Assembly: GCA_017992475.1 (NCBI GenBank)
Contig: JAGOOO010000001.1
Coordinates: 1-64,000, forward strand
Direction: 5' to 3'
Source of the DNA: Caldisericia bacterium
Lineage (GTDB): Bacteria; Caldisericota; Caldisericia; JAAYUI01
Length of the DNA stretch: 64,000 nucleotides
The position numbers were made by a program, and so were the translations under genes. A model generated the notes under the pieces. That model did no database searches. It was not told where the DNA came from and worked only from the letters and a program-made list of their open reading frames with translations. Shown one piece after another: positions 28,316-36,622 of this stretch. Positions within the stretch are counted from its first letter, which is position 1. Every line of letters begins with the position of its first letter.

Positions 28316-29813
28316 AGTGTCTCTGTCCTGAGAAAACCAGACCAATCCCAAGTTTGTTTGCCGCTGCAATCACTTCATCGTCTCTGATGGAACCGCCTGG
28401 TTCAATGATTGCTTTTACCCCAAAGCTTGCCGCGTGCTCAATCGAATCTGCAAACGGGAAGTATGCATCAGAGGCAAGATAGGAGCCCTTGGCTTTTTCG
28501 CCGGCCTGTGATGAGGCGATTTTCACGGAACCAACCCTGTTTGGTTGACCGGCACCAACACCTACTGTTGCAAAATCTTTTGCCAGAACTATTGCATTGG
28601 ATTTTACATGCTTGGCCACCGCCATGGCAAAAGTGAGCTGTTCGAGATCGTGCTCGGATACTGGAGTTTCGCCAGCAATTTTGAATGAGTCAGCCAGGCT
28701 GAGATCGGGTTGCTGGAAAAGAGTTCCGAACATTGTTGATCTGATGGCAAATTTTGCCCTGGGAAGGTCTTTATTGTATGTCACCAGTCTTGTATTTTTT
28801 TTCTTCGCAAAAATAGAGAGTGCCTCTTTGCTGAAATCTTTTGCGATAATCACTTCGACAAATAGTTTTCCAACCTCGATTGCTGCTTCCTCGTCAATTG
28901 TGTCATTTATAGCAACGATACCGCCATACGCGGAAACTGGGTCGCATTCCAGTGCCCTAAGGTAGGCCTCTTTCATGCTTGTGCCTATCGCCACCCCGCA
29001 TGGAGTGAGGTGTTTGACAATTACAGCACATGTTGGATCAAACTCCAGCAGTGTCGAGAGCGCGGCATCAATGTCGAGGATGTTGTTGTAGGAGAGCTCT
29101 TTCCCTTGTAGTGATGCAATTGGCCACTCATTGTTGCCGACGGAATAAAGCCCGGCCTGCTGGTGAGGGTTTTCACCATACCTGAGAGGCATCACCTGCC
29201 TTGTATGGATTGTTTCAGGAACACCAAGATGGTCTTTTATAGGACCTTCAAGATATGCTGATATTGCGCCATCGTATGCGTTTGTTGTTCTAAAAGCTCT
29301 GATCGCAAGAGATTTCTTGTACTCAATGTCAAACCTGCCAAGTGAAAGCCTCTCGATGAACTCACTATATTGTGAAGGATCACTAAGGATTGTGACATGC
29401 TGGAAGTTTTTTGCGCTTGCGCGGAGGAGTGTTACACCGCCGATGTCTATCTCCTCAATGGCCTTCTCAAGAGTGCAGTCCTGTGATGCGATGGTTTTTT
29501 CAAAAGGATAGAGATTACAGATCACGATATCTATCGACTCGGCAGTCATTTTGCCAAGCTCTTCCATGTCTTTGGGGTTGTCTCTCCTGCAGAGTATTCC
29601 GGCGTGGATTTTGGGATGGAGCGTCTTGACCCTGCCGCCAAGGACCTCAGGTGAGCCCGTATAGCTGGCAACTTCAGTAATCTGGAAGCCTAGTTTTCTA
29701 AGGTGGTCTGCTGTTCCGCCCGTTGAAAGGATTTTATAGCCTGTCTGTGTGATTGCCCTAGCGAGTGGCTCAAGTCCTGTTTTATCGTGCACTGAAATGA
29801 GAACGTAGCTCAT
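28305..29813 (-). CDS. purH: Bifunctional AICAR formyltransferase / IMP cyclohydrolase
   Basis: This enzyme makes the last two steps of de novo IMP synthesis. The protein has 502 residues, close to the family norm. The N-terminal IMP cyclohydrolase part shows LISVHDKTG, ILSTGGTA and GGRVKTLHPKIHAGIL. The C-terminal transformylase part contains LRYGENPHQQAG, KHLTPCGVAIG and the terminal FSGQRHF. The start is ATG with AAGGAGG 5 nt upstream, and it overlaps the end of purN. It is the last gene of the ackA-pur unit. No terminator is visible because the tail runs into the C25 protease gene. Confidence 0.97.
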   Translation of the reverse strand: MSYVLISVHDKTGLEPLARAITQTGYKILSTGGTADHLRKLGFQITEVASYTGSPEVLGGRVKTLHPKIHAGILCRRDNPKDMEELGKMTAESIDIVICNLYPFEKTIASQDCTLEKAIEEIDIGGVTLLRASAKNFQHVTILSDPSQYSEFIERLSLGRFDIEYKKSLAIRAFRTTNAYDGAISAYLEGPIKDHLGVPETIHTRQVMPLRYGENPHQQAGLYSVGNNEWPIASLQGKELSYNNILDIDAALSTLLEFDPTCAVIVKHLTPCGVAIGTSMKEAYLRALECDPVSAYGGIVAINDTIDEEAAIEVGKLFVEVIIAKDFSKEALSIFAKKKNTRLVTYNKDLPRAKFAIRSTMFGTLFQQPDLSLADSFKIAGETPVSEHDLEQLTFAMAVAKHVKSNAIVLAKDFATVGVGAGQPNRVGSVKIASSQAGEKAKGSYLASDAYFPFADSIEHAASFGVKAIIEPGGSIRDDEVIAAANKLGIGLVFSGQRHFNH

Positions 29814-30421
29814 TGATCCTCCTTTATTAGCGTCTTTCTTCCAGAAACGCTTACTCTCCCATCAAGCATGATTTTGCATGCCCTCCAGAGTGTGTCATGC
29901 TCTACCGAAAGTATTCTATCGGCAAACGTCTCTTCGGTGTCTGTTTCAAGAACTTCTACAGGCTTCTGGATGAGTATGGGGCCTGTGTCGCAACCCTCAT
30001 CAACTATGAATACCGTGCACCCGGAGACCTTTACCCCGTAATCAAATGCCTGTTGTTGTGCATCAAGGCCCGGGAAGGACGGCAGAAGCGAAGGATGGAT
30101 ATTGATAACCCTGTTTTTGAAACGCCGGATGAAATTGGGTGTTACAAGCATCATAAATCCGGCGAGTACTACCAGGTCCGCATTGGATGGGGCGAGGATG
30201 CCTGCCAGATGATCGAAAAAGACTTCTCTTGACTCAAAATCTTTCAGCTTGCAAACCTGATAGGGGATATTCTTGTCCCTGCAAAATTCAAGCGCAGGTG
30301 CTTTTGATTTGTTTGAAACCACAAGACAAATTTCTGCTTCTAGCTTACCCTGTTCTATTGCGCCGTAGAGCGCCTTGAGATTGGAGCCCCTGCCAGATAC
30401 TAGAACTGCAATCTTTTTCAT
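29810..30421 (-). CDS. purN: Phosphoribosylglycinamide formyltransferase (folate-dependent)
   Basis: This enzyme transfers formyl from 10-formyl-THF to GAR in purine synthesis. The protein has 203 residues. SGRGSNLKAL lies at the phosphate-binding N-terminus, followed by the NIHPSLLPSFPG motif with catalytic Asn and His, and DEGCDTGPILIQ with the catalytic Asp. Start and stop are coupled to neighbours (TGATG with purM, ATGA with purH). Confidence 0.96.
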   Translation of the reverse strand: MKKIAVLVSGRGSNLKALYGAIEQGKLEAEICLVVSNKSKAPALEFCRDKNIPYQVCKLKDFESREVFFDHLAGILAPSNADLVVLAGFMMLVTPNFIRRFKNRVINIHPSLLPSFPGLDAQQQAFDYGVKVSGCTVFIVDEGCDTGPILIQKPVEVLETDTEETFADRILSVEHDTLWRACKIMLDGRVSVSGRKTLIKEDQ

Positions 30422-31422
30422 CAGACAAGCCCGAAAGAAGGCTCCCCGTCACCCTCGACTGTTCCTATGGCTACCGAGCCTGGGTAGAGGGACATTGTTT
30501 TTGAGGCTTCTTCTTCCGGTACAAACAATGCCATGCCGATTCCCATGTTGAAGGTCCTGAATGCGTCTTCATCTGAAAGCTTGGCCTCTTTGATAAGGAA
30601 CTCGATTATCGGGATTTTTGGGAGGCTGTTTCTTTTTACGACCGCTTTTCCAGAGCCCATGATTCTTGGAAGGTTGTCAGCGAGGCCACCACCCGTTATG
30701 TGGGAGATACCGTGGAGTTCAACAGCTTGTGCTATTTTGACAATATATTGGGCATATATTTTTGTTGGCTCGAGAAGCGCAAGACCAAAGTGGTCAATCC
30801 CGTCAAATTTTGAATCCAGGGAATATTTTGATGCAATCTTCCTGACAAGCGAATATCCGTTTGAATGGAGTCCTGATGATGGCAGTCCAACTATTATATC
30901 ACCTTTTTTTATCTTTGATCCATCGATGATCTTTGATTTCTCGACTATTCCAACTGCAAAACCTGCAAGGTCATATTCGTTGGGCTGGTAGATGTCACCC
31001 ATCTGGGCAGTTTCTCCACCAATTAGGGCGCATCCAGCCTGAACGCAACCCTCGGCCACACCTTTTATTATCTGGTATGACACTTCTTCATCGAGCCTGT
31101 TTACGGCCAGATAATCAAGAAAATACAGTGGTTTTGCGCCTGAGCAGACTATGTCATCAACGTTCATGGCCACGCAATCAATACCAACCGTGTCGTGTTT
31201 GCCAAGTGCCTGGGCGATCTTCACTTTTGTCCCGACACCATCGGCGCCTGAGACCATGACGGGGTTCGAATAACCCTTTGGGACCTCAAAAAAACCGCCA
31301 AAAAAACCTATTCCACCCAAGACACCGGGAATAATTGTCCTTTTTGCGGCTTCTTTTATTTTTTCGACAAACCTGTCTGAGGCGTCAATAGAAACTCCCG
31401 TTGACTCATAGGCCTTGCTCAT
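30421..31422 (-). CDS. purM: Phosphoribosylformylglycinamidine cyclo-ligase (AIR synthetase)
   Basis: This enzyme closes FGAM to AIR with ATP. The protein has 333 residues with the family signatures SGADGVGTKVKIA, GIDCVAMNVDD, GGETAQMG and LPSSGLHSNGYSLVR. An ATG with GGAAGG upstream overlaps the end of purL by 17 nt. It shares ancestry with PurL, next to it in the operon. Confidence 0.97.
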   Translation of the reverse strand: MSKAYESTGVSIDASDRFVEKIKEAAKRTIIPGVLGGIGFFGGFFEVPKGYSNPVMVSGADGVGTKVKIAQALGKHDTVGIDCVAMNVDDIVCSGAKPLYFLDYLAVNRLDEEVSYQIIKGVAEGCVQAGCALIGGETAQMGDIYQPNEYDLAGFAVGIVEKSKIIDGSKIKKGDIIVGLPSSGLHSNGYSLVRKIASKYSLDSKFDGIDHFGLALLEPTKIYAQYIVKIAQAVELHGISHITGGGLADNLPRIMGSGKAVVKRNSLPKIPIIEFLIKEAKLSDEDAFRTFNMGIGMALFVPEEEASKTMSLYPGSVAIGTVEGDGEPSFGLV

Positions 31423-33610
31423 CCATCACCTTCCTCAGGGAATTCTCATAGAGCTCTTTCAGCTCCTGCACTGGGATATCAAATGAACCTGTCACCGATA
31501 GTGTTTTGCCGCCAACAACGCCAAGTATTTTTATCTGTGTTTCGTTCTGGGCGCATATCTCGGTGAGCCTTGAAACACAATCTGGAGATACAGTCACCAG
31601 AGCCCTTGCGTTGCTCTCGGAGAAAAGCTGTTCTGTTATATGGATGCCAGTTGCCTTCAGGGCGATTTGCGCGCCAAGGCCTGAGTTGCACACGCACTCA
31701 ACGAGTGCCTGTGCAAGACCGCCCTCTGAAAGATCAGTTGCCGAACGAATAATGCCTTCACTAGTTGCTGCGAGAAGCGTTTTTGAAAGTGAAACCTCTG
31801 CATTAATTCTGATCATTGGCGGTGTACCAAAAGTCTCTCCGGTAAGCATCTCAAAGAGTGCCGATCCGCCGAGTTCTGGCAATGTTTCACCAAGCAGCAC
31901 GATGACGTCTCCGGTGTTCTGGAAGTCTGGCTTGTTTATTTTTCCAGCCCTTGCCTTGCCAACCATGACTACGACAGGGGTTGGTTTTATGGCCCCGCTT
32001 GGACTTTCGTTATAGAAGCTGACGTTTCCGGAGATGACCGGGATGTTGAGGGCCCTCAAGGCATCGCACATCCCAAGGACACTCTGCTCGAATTCGTAGT
32101 AGATTTCAGGATTGGTTGGGTTGCCGAAATTCAGGCAGTCAGAAACGGCAAGCGGGGTGAATCCTGCCGCCCACAAATTTCTTGCTGCCTCACAAATTGT
32201 TGCCTGGCCTCCGCCAAATGGATTCAGGTAGCAGTGCCTTGGTTTTGCGTCGGATTTGATGGCAAGCAGTGTGTCAGTGCCCTTGACCCTTACAATCCCA
32301 GGACCAAGTGATGGTGGTATTACTGTGTTTGTGAGGAGTGTTGTGTCGTACTGGTGCCACACCCATTCCCTTGAACAACCGTTGAAGGAGGAAGCCATCT
32401 TTTTTACAAGATTGGCATAGTCCCATGATGGAACCTGGAAACCATGCGGTTCCCTGCGCCTCTCTTCGAGGTTCGGCCTTGATGTGTCCATCTTGTAGCA
32501 CGGGGCACCCTTGGTGAGGTGTGGTATCGGGATTGTTGCGACAACTTCGCCCTTTTCGATGACTGTTAGCAATCCATCGGCCGTTACTTCGCCAACAACT
32601 GCAGACTCCAGCTCCCATTTTGTGAGTATCTGGCTGACAGATTCGACCATGTCGGGTTTGCAGATGACCAGCATTCTTTCCTGGCTCTCGGAAAGCATGA
32701 CCTCGTAGGCCGTCATGTTCTCTGCACGTTTTGGGACTGCATCGATGTTCAGGACGAGGCCCATATCGCCCCTACCGGCCATTTCGACCGAGGAGGATGT
32801 TAGTCCGGCAGCACCAAGATCCTGGACTCCTTCGACAAGGTCTTTCTCGATGAGTTCAAGAGTTGCCTCTATGAGGAGTTTCTCAAGGAACGGATCGCCA
32901 ACCTGTACTGCGGAGCGTTTCTCTTCAGACTCTTTTGAAAGGACGTCCGAAGCAAACGTCGCGCCATGGATTCCGTCCCTTCCAGTCCTGGCACCAATGA
33001 GCATGACAATGTCACCTGGTTCGGAGGCCCTTGCATAACGGATTTCCTCTTTCTTGGCAATGCCAAGGCAAAACACGTTTACCAGGGGGTTTATTGTGTA
33101 AGATTTGTCAAAATGAAGTTCTCCACCAGCGTTTGGGACGCCGACACAATTGCCGTAGCCACTTATTCCGGCAACAACTCCTTCAAGAAGGCTCCTGTTG
33201 TGGGGGTCATTCGGGTGGCCAAAAAAAAGTGGATCAAGGGAGAGGATGGGTCTGGCGCCCATTGTGAAAACATCTCTTATGATGCCGCCAACGCCTGTTG
33301 CGGCACCCTGGTATGGCTCTATGGCTGATGGATGATTGTGGCTTTCAACCTTAAAGATTGCAGTATATCCATCGCCAATATCAACTACGCCGGCATTTTC
33401 ACCTGGCCCCTGAATGACGGCAGGGCCCTGTGTTGGGAAGTTCTTGAGCACCATTCTAGACGATTTGTAGGAGCAGTGTTCCGACCACATCACCGAGAAT
33501 ATGGCCAGCTCAAGAAAATTTGGCGTCTTTTCGAGTCGCGTCTTGATGTCTTCAAACTCGATTTTTGTCAAACCAAAATTTTGTGCGTCCTGAAGTGTTC
33601 CTTCTCTCAT
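31406..33610 (-). CDS. purL: Phosphoribosylformylglycinamidine synthase, large subunit (short form)
   Basis: This is the ATP-dependent synthase converting FGAR to FGAM. The protein has 734 residues, the small form that works with separate PurS and PurQ. Motifs visible are SVMWSEHCSYKSS, KVESHNHPSAIEPYQGAATG and DLSEGGLAQALVE. There is no glutaminase domain, so PurQ and PurS must be encoded elsewhere, since neither is in this operon. Its ATG overlaps the ackA stop codon (ATGA) and has GAGG upstream. Confidence 0.96.
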   Translation of the reverse strand: MREGTLQDAQNFGLTKIEFEDIKTRLEKTPNFLELAIFSVMWSEHCSYKSSRMVLKNFPTQGPAVIQGPGENAGVVDIGDGYTAIFKVESHNHPSAIEPYQGAATGVGGIIRDVFTMGARPILSLDPLFFGHPNDPHNRSLLEGVVAGISGYGNCVGVPNAGGELHFDKSYTINPLVNVFCLGIAKKEEIRYARASEPGDIVMLIGARTGRDGIHGATFASDVLSKESEEKRSAVQVGDPFLEKLLIEATLELIEKDLVEGVQDLGAAGLTSSSVEMAGRGDMGLVLNIDAVPKRAENMTAYEVMLSESQERMLVICKPDMVESVSQILTKWELESAVVGEVTADGLLTVIEKGEVVATIPIPHLTKGAPCYKMDTSRPNLEERRREPHGFQVPSWDYANLVKKMASSFNGCSREWVWHQYDTTLLTNTVIPPSLGPGIVRVKGTDTLLAIKSDAKPRHCYLNPFGGGQATICEAARNLWAAGFTPLAVSDCLNFGNPTNPEIYYEFEQSVLGMCDALRALNIPVISGNVSFYNESPSGAIKPTPVVVMVGKARAGKINKPDFQNTGDVIVLLGETLPELGGSALFEMLTGETFGTPPMIRINAEVSLSKTLLAATSEGIIRSATDLSEGGLAQALVECVCNSGLGAQIALKATGIHITEQLFSESNARALVTVSPDCVSRLTEICAQNETQIKILGVVGGKTLSVTGSFDIPVQELKELYENSLRKVMDEQGL

Positions 33611-34803
33611 GGCCTCGATACTATCAACTTTGTGTCTCTGGCGATCACAAGCTCTTCGTTGGTTGGGATAACAAGGACTTTGACCTTCGAATCTTCCGTG
33701 CTTATGTCGCGCGTTTCTTTTGACCTTGCGGTGTTTTTCTCCTGGTCAAGATTGATTCCAAGGAATTCGAGCCCTGCAAGCGAGTCCCTTCTTGTCAGGT
33801 CAGAATTTTCACCTATTCCTGCTGTGAAAACAACCGCATCCAGTCCACCCATTGCGGCGGCGTATGCACCAATGTATTTCTTTATTCTTCTGCAGAACAT
33901 TATGTGCGCAAGTGTGCACATTTCATCGCCTTTAAGGTATCCTTCCTCAACGTCCCTTGAGTCATTGTAGCCAGAAATACCAAGCAGACCCGATTTTTTG
34001 TTGAGGATATTATCAACACCCTTTGGATCAAGTTTTTCTTTCTCCATTATGAAGAAAGGCAAAGCTGGATCGAGATCACCACACCTTGTTCCCATGATGA
34101 GTCCTTCAAGCGGTGTCATGCCCATTGTTGTGTCTACGGATTTTCCACCATCAACAGCGCATATCGAACTGCCATTACCGAGGTGGCATGTGACTATTTT
34201 CAGCTGGCTTGCCGGTTTGCCAAGGAATTTTGCAGCCTCTTGCGAGACAAAGAGGTGCGATGTGCCGTGGAATCCATACCTTCTGAAATGGTGCTTTTTG
34301 TAGAGCTCGTATGGTATGGCGTAGAGGTATGACTCTCTTGGCATTGTCTGATGGAATGCCGTATCAAAAACACCGACCTGAGGGATGTCCGGGAGGAGTT
34401 TTTTGAATGCGCCTATGCCAGCAAGGTTTGGTGGGTTGTGAAGTGGGGCAAGAGGTATGCACTCTTCCATCTTTTTTATTACCTCTTCGGTCAGCAGTTG
34501 CGAACCGGAAAAAGTTTCTGCGCCATGAACAACTCTGTGACCCACTGCCTTTATTTCGTGCACATCCTTTAGTGCCCCTCTCTCTGGATCGGTTATATTC
34601 TGGAGGATTTTTTTGATGCCGATTTCATAGTCTGGCAGGGGAATTGTTTCTTTGTATTTTGTGTTCCCTCTTTTGTGGTTTACAATGCCTTCCTGGGTGC
34701 CGACCTTTTCAAGAAGCCCGGAACAGAGTTCCTGTTCGTTTTCCATGTTGTAGAGTTTGTACTTGATGGATGATGAACCGCAGTTGATGACCAGTACCTT
34801 CAC
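33607..34803 (-). CDS. ackA: Acetate kinase
   Basis: This enzyme interconverts acetyl phosphate plus ADP and acetate plus ATP. The protein has 398 residues, full length. Motifs visible are VLVINCGSSSIKYKLY at the N-terminus, VGHRVVHGAE, HLGNGSS, and FTAGIGENS near the end. The start is GTG with AAGGAGG 7 nt upstream. The stop overlaps the purL start, so it is translationally coupled to purine synthesis genes rather than to phosphotransacetylase, its usual partner. Confidence 0.97.
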   Translation of the reverse strand: MKVLVINCGSSSIKYKLYNMENEQELCSGLLEKVGTQEGIVNHKRGNTKYKETIPLPDYEIGIKKILQNITDPERGALKDVHEIKAVGHRVVHGAETFSGSQLLTEEVIKKMEECIPLAPLHNPPNLAGIGAFKKLLPDIPQVGVFDTAFHQTMPRESYLYAIPYELYKKHHFRRYGFHGTSHLFVSQEAAKFLGKPASQLKIVTCHLGNGSSICAVDGGKSVDTTMGMTPLEGLIMGTRCGDLDPALPFFIMEKEKLDPKGVDNILNKKSGLLGISGYNDSRDVEEGYLKGDEMCTLAHIMFCRRIKKYIGAYAAAMGGLDAVVFTAGIGENSDLTRRDSLAGLEFLGINLDQEKNTARSKETRDISTEDSKVKVLVIPTNEELVIARDTKLIVSRP

Positions 34804-34854
34804 TTGAAATCCTCCTTAAGGGATTGTGCAAAGCTTCACGCAAGGTATTGCAAC

Positions 34855-34883
34855 GATAAATGATTACAATTACCTTTTGTCAA
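34855..34883 (-). promoter_or_regulatory. Possible ackA-pur promoter
   Basis: An exact TTGACA (34878-34883) is followed at 17 bp by a poor -10 candidate TTTATC (34855-34860). The 134-bp gap between bioY and ackA shows no convincing terminator and no purine (PurR-type or guanine/PRPP) riboswitch that I can recognise. Confidence 0.35.
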
Positions 34884-34937
34884 CTACAGGGCAAAAATTG
34901 TACACCCTATTCCTGCCCTTTCAAGATACTCTTGGGC

Positions 34938-35522
34938 TTATTGCCTGTTCCTTCCATAGTATGGAGAGAGCACAGATCCGATGATGTATATAATATAACC
35001 GAGGACAATATCTTTTGCAAAAAGCACAAGCAGAGTGATACTCAGTATATCTGCGATGGCTTTTTGATTGCCAAGGAAAAAATAGGTGCAGATGCATGTG
35101 TATGCAATTCCAATTGCAAAAGCAACGATGACTCCTGCTGCCACGGAAATTATCTTCTTCCAGCCCTGCTTGTCCCATAGCCACCCTGTAAGGAACGAGG
35201 AGAGCGGGAGTGCCAGAAGGTAGCCAAAAGATGGTTGCAGTACATACATTGGCCCGCCACCTTTTGCAAAGACCGGAAGGCCTATCAGACCCAGAACAAG
35301 ATATATGCCTTGGGATGCCGGGCCAAGCACCTTACCAAGAAAAATACCGGATGCAATTGCTGTTGCAAGCTGGAATGTGAGTGGCAATCCCGGAAGCGGG
35401 ATCTTTAGGAAGGCCGAAATGACAGAAAGGCTGACAAAAATAGCGACAAGGACCAAGTCTCTGGTTTTCATGCTGGAAATACTATTATTGTTTTGATTTT
35501 TGGCAACCAACAATCCAGTCAT
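34938..35522 (-). CDS. bioY: BioY-family biotin transporter, ECF substrate-binding subunit
   Basis: This integral membrane S component imports biotin, normally with the shared EcfA/EcfT energising module (not in this window). The protein has 194 residues with about six hydrophobic segments and the BioY signatures LPGLPLTFQLATA and GGPMYVLQPSFGYLLALP. The first ATG forms ATGA with the hemW stop but has no clear ribosome-binding site. Met18 (before KTRDLVLVAIF) matches the usual family start and is an alternative. No BirA-type operator is evident. Confidence 0.9.
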   Translation of the reverse strand: MTGLLVAKNQNNNSISSMKTRDLVLVAIFVSLSVISAFLKIPLPGLPLTFQLATAIASGIFLGKVLGPASQGIYLVLGLIGLPVFAKGGGPMYVLQPSFGYLLALPLSSFLTGWLWDKQGWKKIISVAAGVIVAFAIGIAYTCICTYFFLGNQKAIADILSITLLVLFAKDIVLGYIIYIIGSVLSPYYGRNRQ

Positions 35523-36622
35523 CCGCTCAGGATTTTTGAAAAAATAGGATTGGAAACCAGGATAAATGAGGGATTTATTGTGTAAATACTGCCATTTTTA
35601 TCAATTTTGCCATCCTGGACAAGTTCATCCAGCCTGCTTTGAAGTTTGGAAATACTTTCTGGATCGTATCTTTGTGCCAGCAAACTCAGATCCGTTCCAT
35701 TTTCCAGGAGCCTGAGGTTTAGCATTGCCTCTTCGAATATTTTGTCTTCAGATGAAAGTTTCTCTTCGATAAATTTGCATGAAAGCGGATTGCTTATGTA
35801 TTTTTCGAGATTTTCCTCGTTCTTGAATCTGATACCGTCTAGGTGTGATGATGCACCCGGGCCAAGGCCAAGATACTCACTACATTTCCAGTAATTGATG
35901 TTGTGGAGTGATTCTTCCTCAGAAATGGCAAAATTTGAAATCTCGTAGTGGTGAAAATTTTTGGAAACCAGCAAATCCCTACACTCCTCAAAAAGAATTG
36001 CTTGATCATCATCTGATGGTAAGTTGCCAGGCATGTTTTGATAAATTTTTGTTCCTTCCTCAAGCGAAAGGCAGTAGGCGGAGATGTGCTTAAGCCCAAA
36101 CTCTACAAACTTGGACAATGTCGACAGCAAGGAGCTTTTTGTTTGTCCAGGCAATCCAATTATTAAATCGGCCGAGACTCTTTTAAAATATCTGTTTGCG
36201 ATGGCAATAGCATCGATTGCCTTTTTTGAATTGTGTATTCTTCCAACCGACTTGAGTTCACCATCATTTAACGATTGGATACCAATTGAAACCCTGTCAA
36301 ATTCACAATTTATGGCCGAGAGCGCAAATTCCTCCGTCAGGCTTTCCGGATTGGCTTCTATTGTGGCTTCAAGGATTTTTTCAAATCCGAATGTTCTCCT
36401 TAGCCCTGAGTATAGTTTTTCGAGATTTTCCGGGCCAAGTAGACTTGGGGTACCGCCACCAAAGTAAATAGTGTCGAAATACAGCCCCTGATATTGCTTT
36501 GCTTCTGTAAGGACAGCTTCGACATAACCATGGATTCGTCCTTCAGATTTTGCAAGGCTGTAAAAATCGCAATAGTCGCATTTCTTTGCGCAAAAAGGAA
36601 CGTGGACGTAAAGCCCGATCAC
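35519..36622 (-). CDS. hemW: Radical SAM heme chaperone HemW
   Basis: The protein has 367 residues. The radical SAM cluster motif is C-A-K-K-C-D-Y-C-D-F near the N-terminus, of HemW type (C-x3-C-x2-C followed by D-F) rather than true HemN. YFGGGTPSLL and SIGIQSLNDGELKSVGR follow, and the HemN C-terminal domain is present. HemW proteins are heme-binding chaperones, not coproporphyrinogen oxidases. The GTG start forms GTGA with the lepA stop. The lepA-hemW neighbourhood is common in bacteria. Confidence 0.93.
   Translation of the reverse strand: MIGLYVHVPFCAKKCDYCDFYSLAKSEGRIHGYVEAVLTEAKQYQGLYFDTIYFGGGTPSLLGPENLEKLYSGLRRTFGFEKILEATIEANPESLTEEFALSAINCEFDRVSIGIQSLNDGELKSVGRIHNSKKAIDAIAIANRYFKRVSADLIIGLPGQTKSSLLSTLSKFVEFGLKHISAYCLSLEEGTKIYQNMPGNLPSDDDQAILFEECRDLLVSKNFHHYEISNFAISEEESLHNINYWKCSEYLGLGPGASSHLDGIRFKNEENLEKYISNPLSCKFIEEKLSSEDKIFEEAMLNLRLLENGTDLSLLAQRYDPESISKLQSRLDELVQDGKIDKNGSIYTINPSFILVSNPIFSKILSG

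Noticed and set aside
34884-34930. Hairpin (AGGGCA / TGCCCT) behind bioY as a terminator
   Set aside because: Only 6 bp of stem with a 20-nt loop and no U-tract after it.
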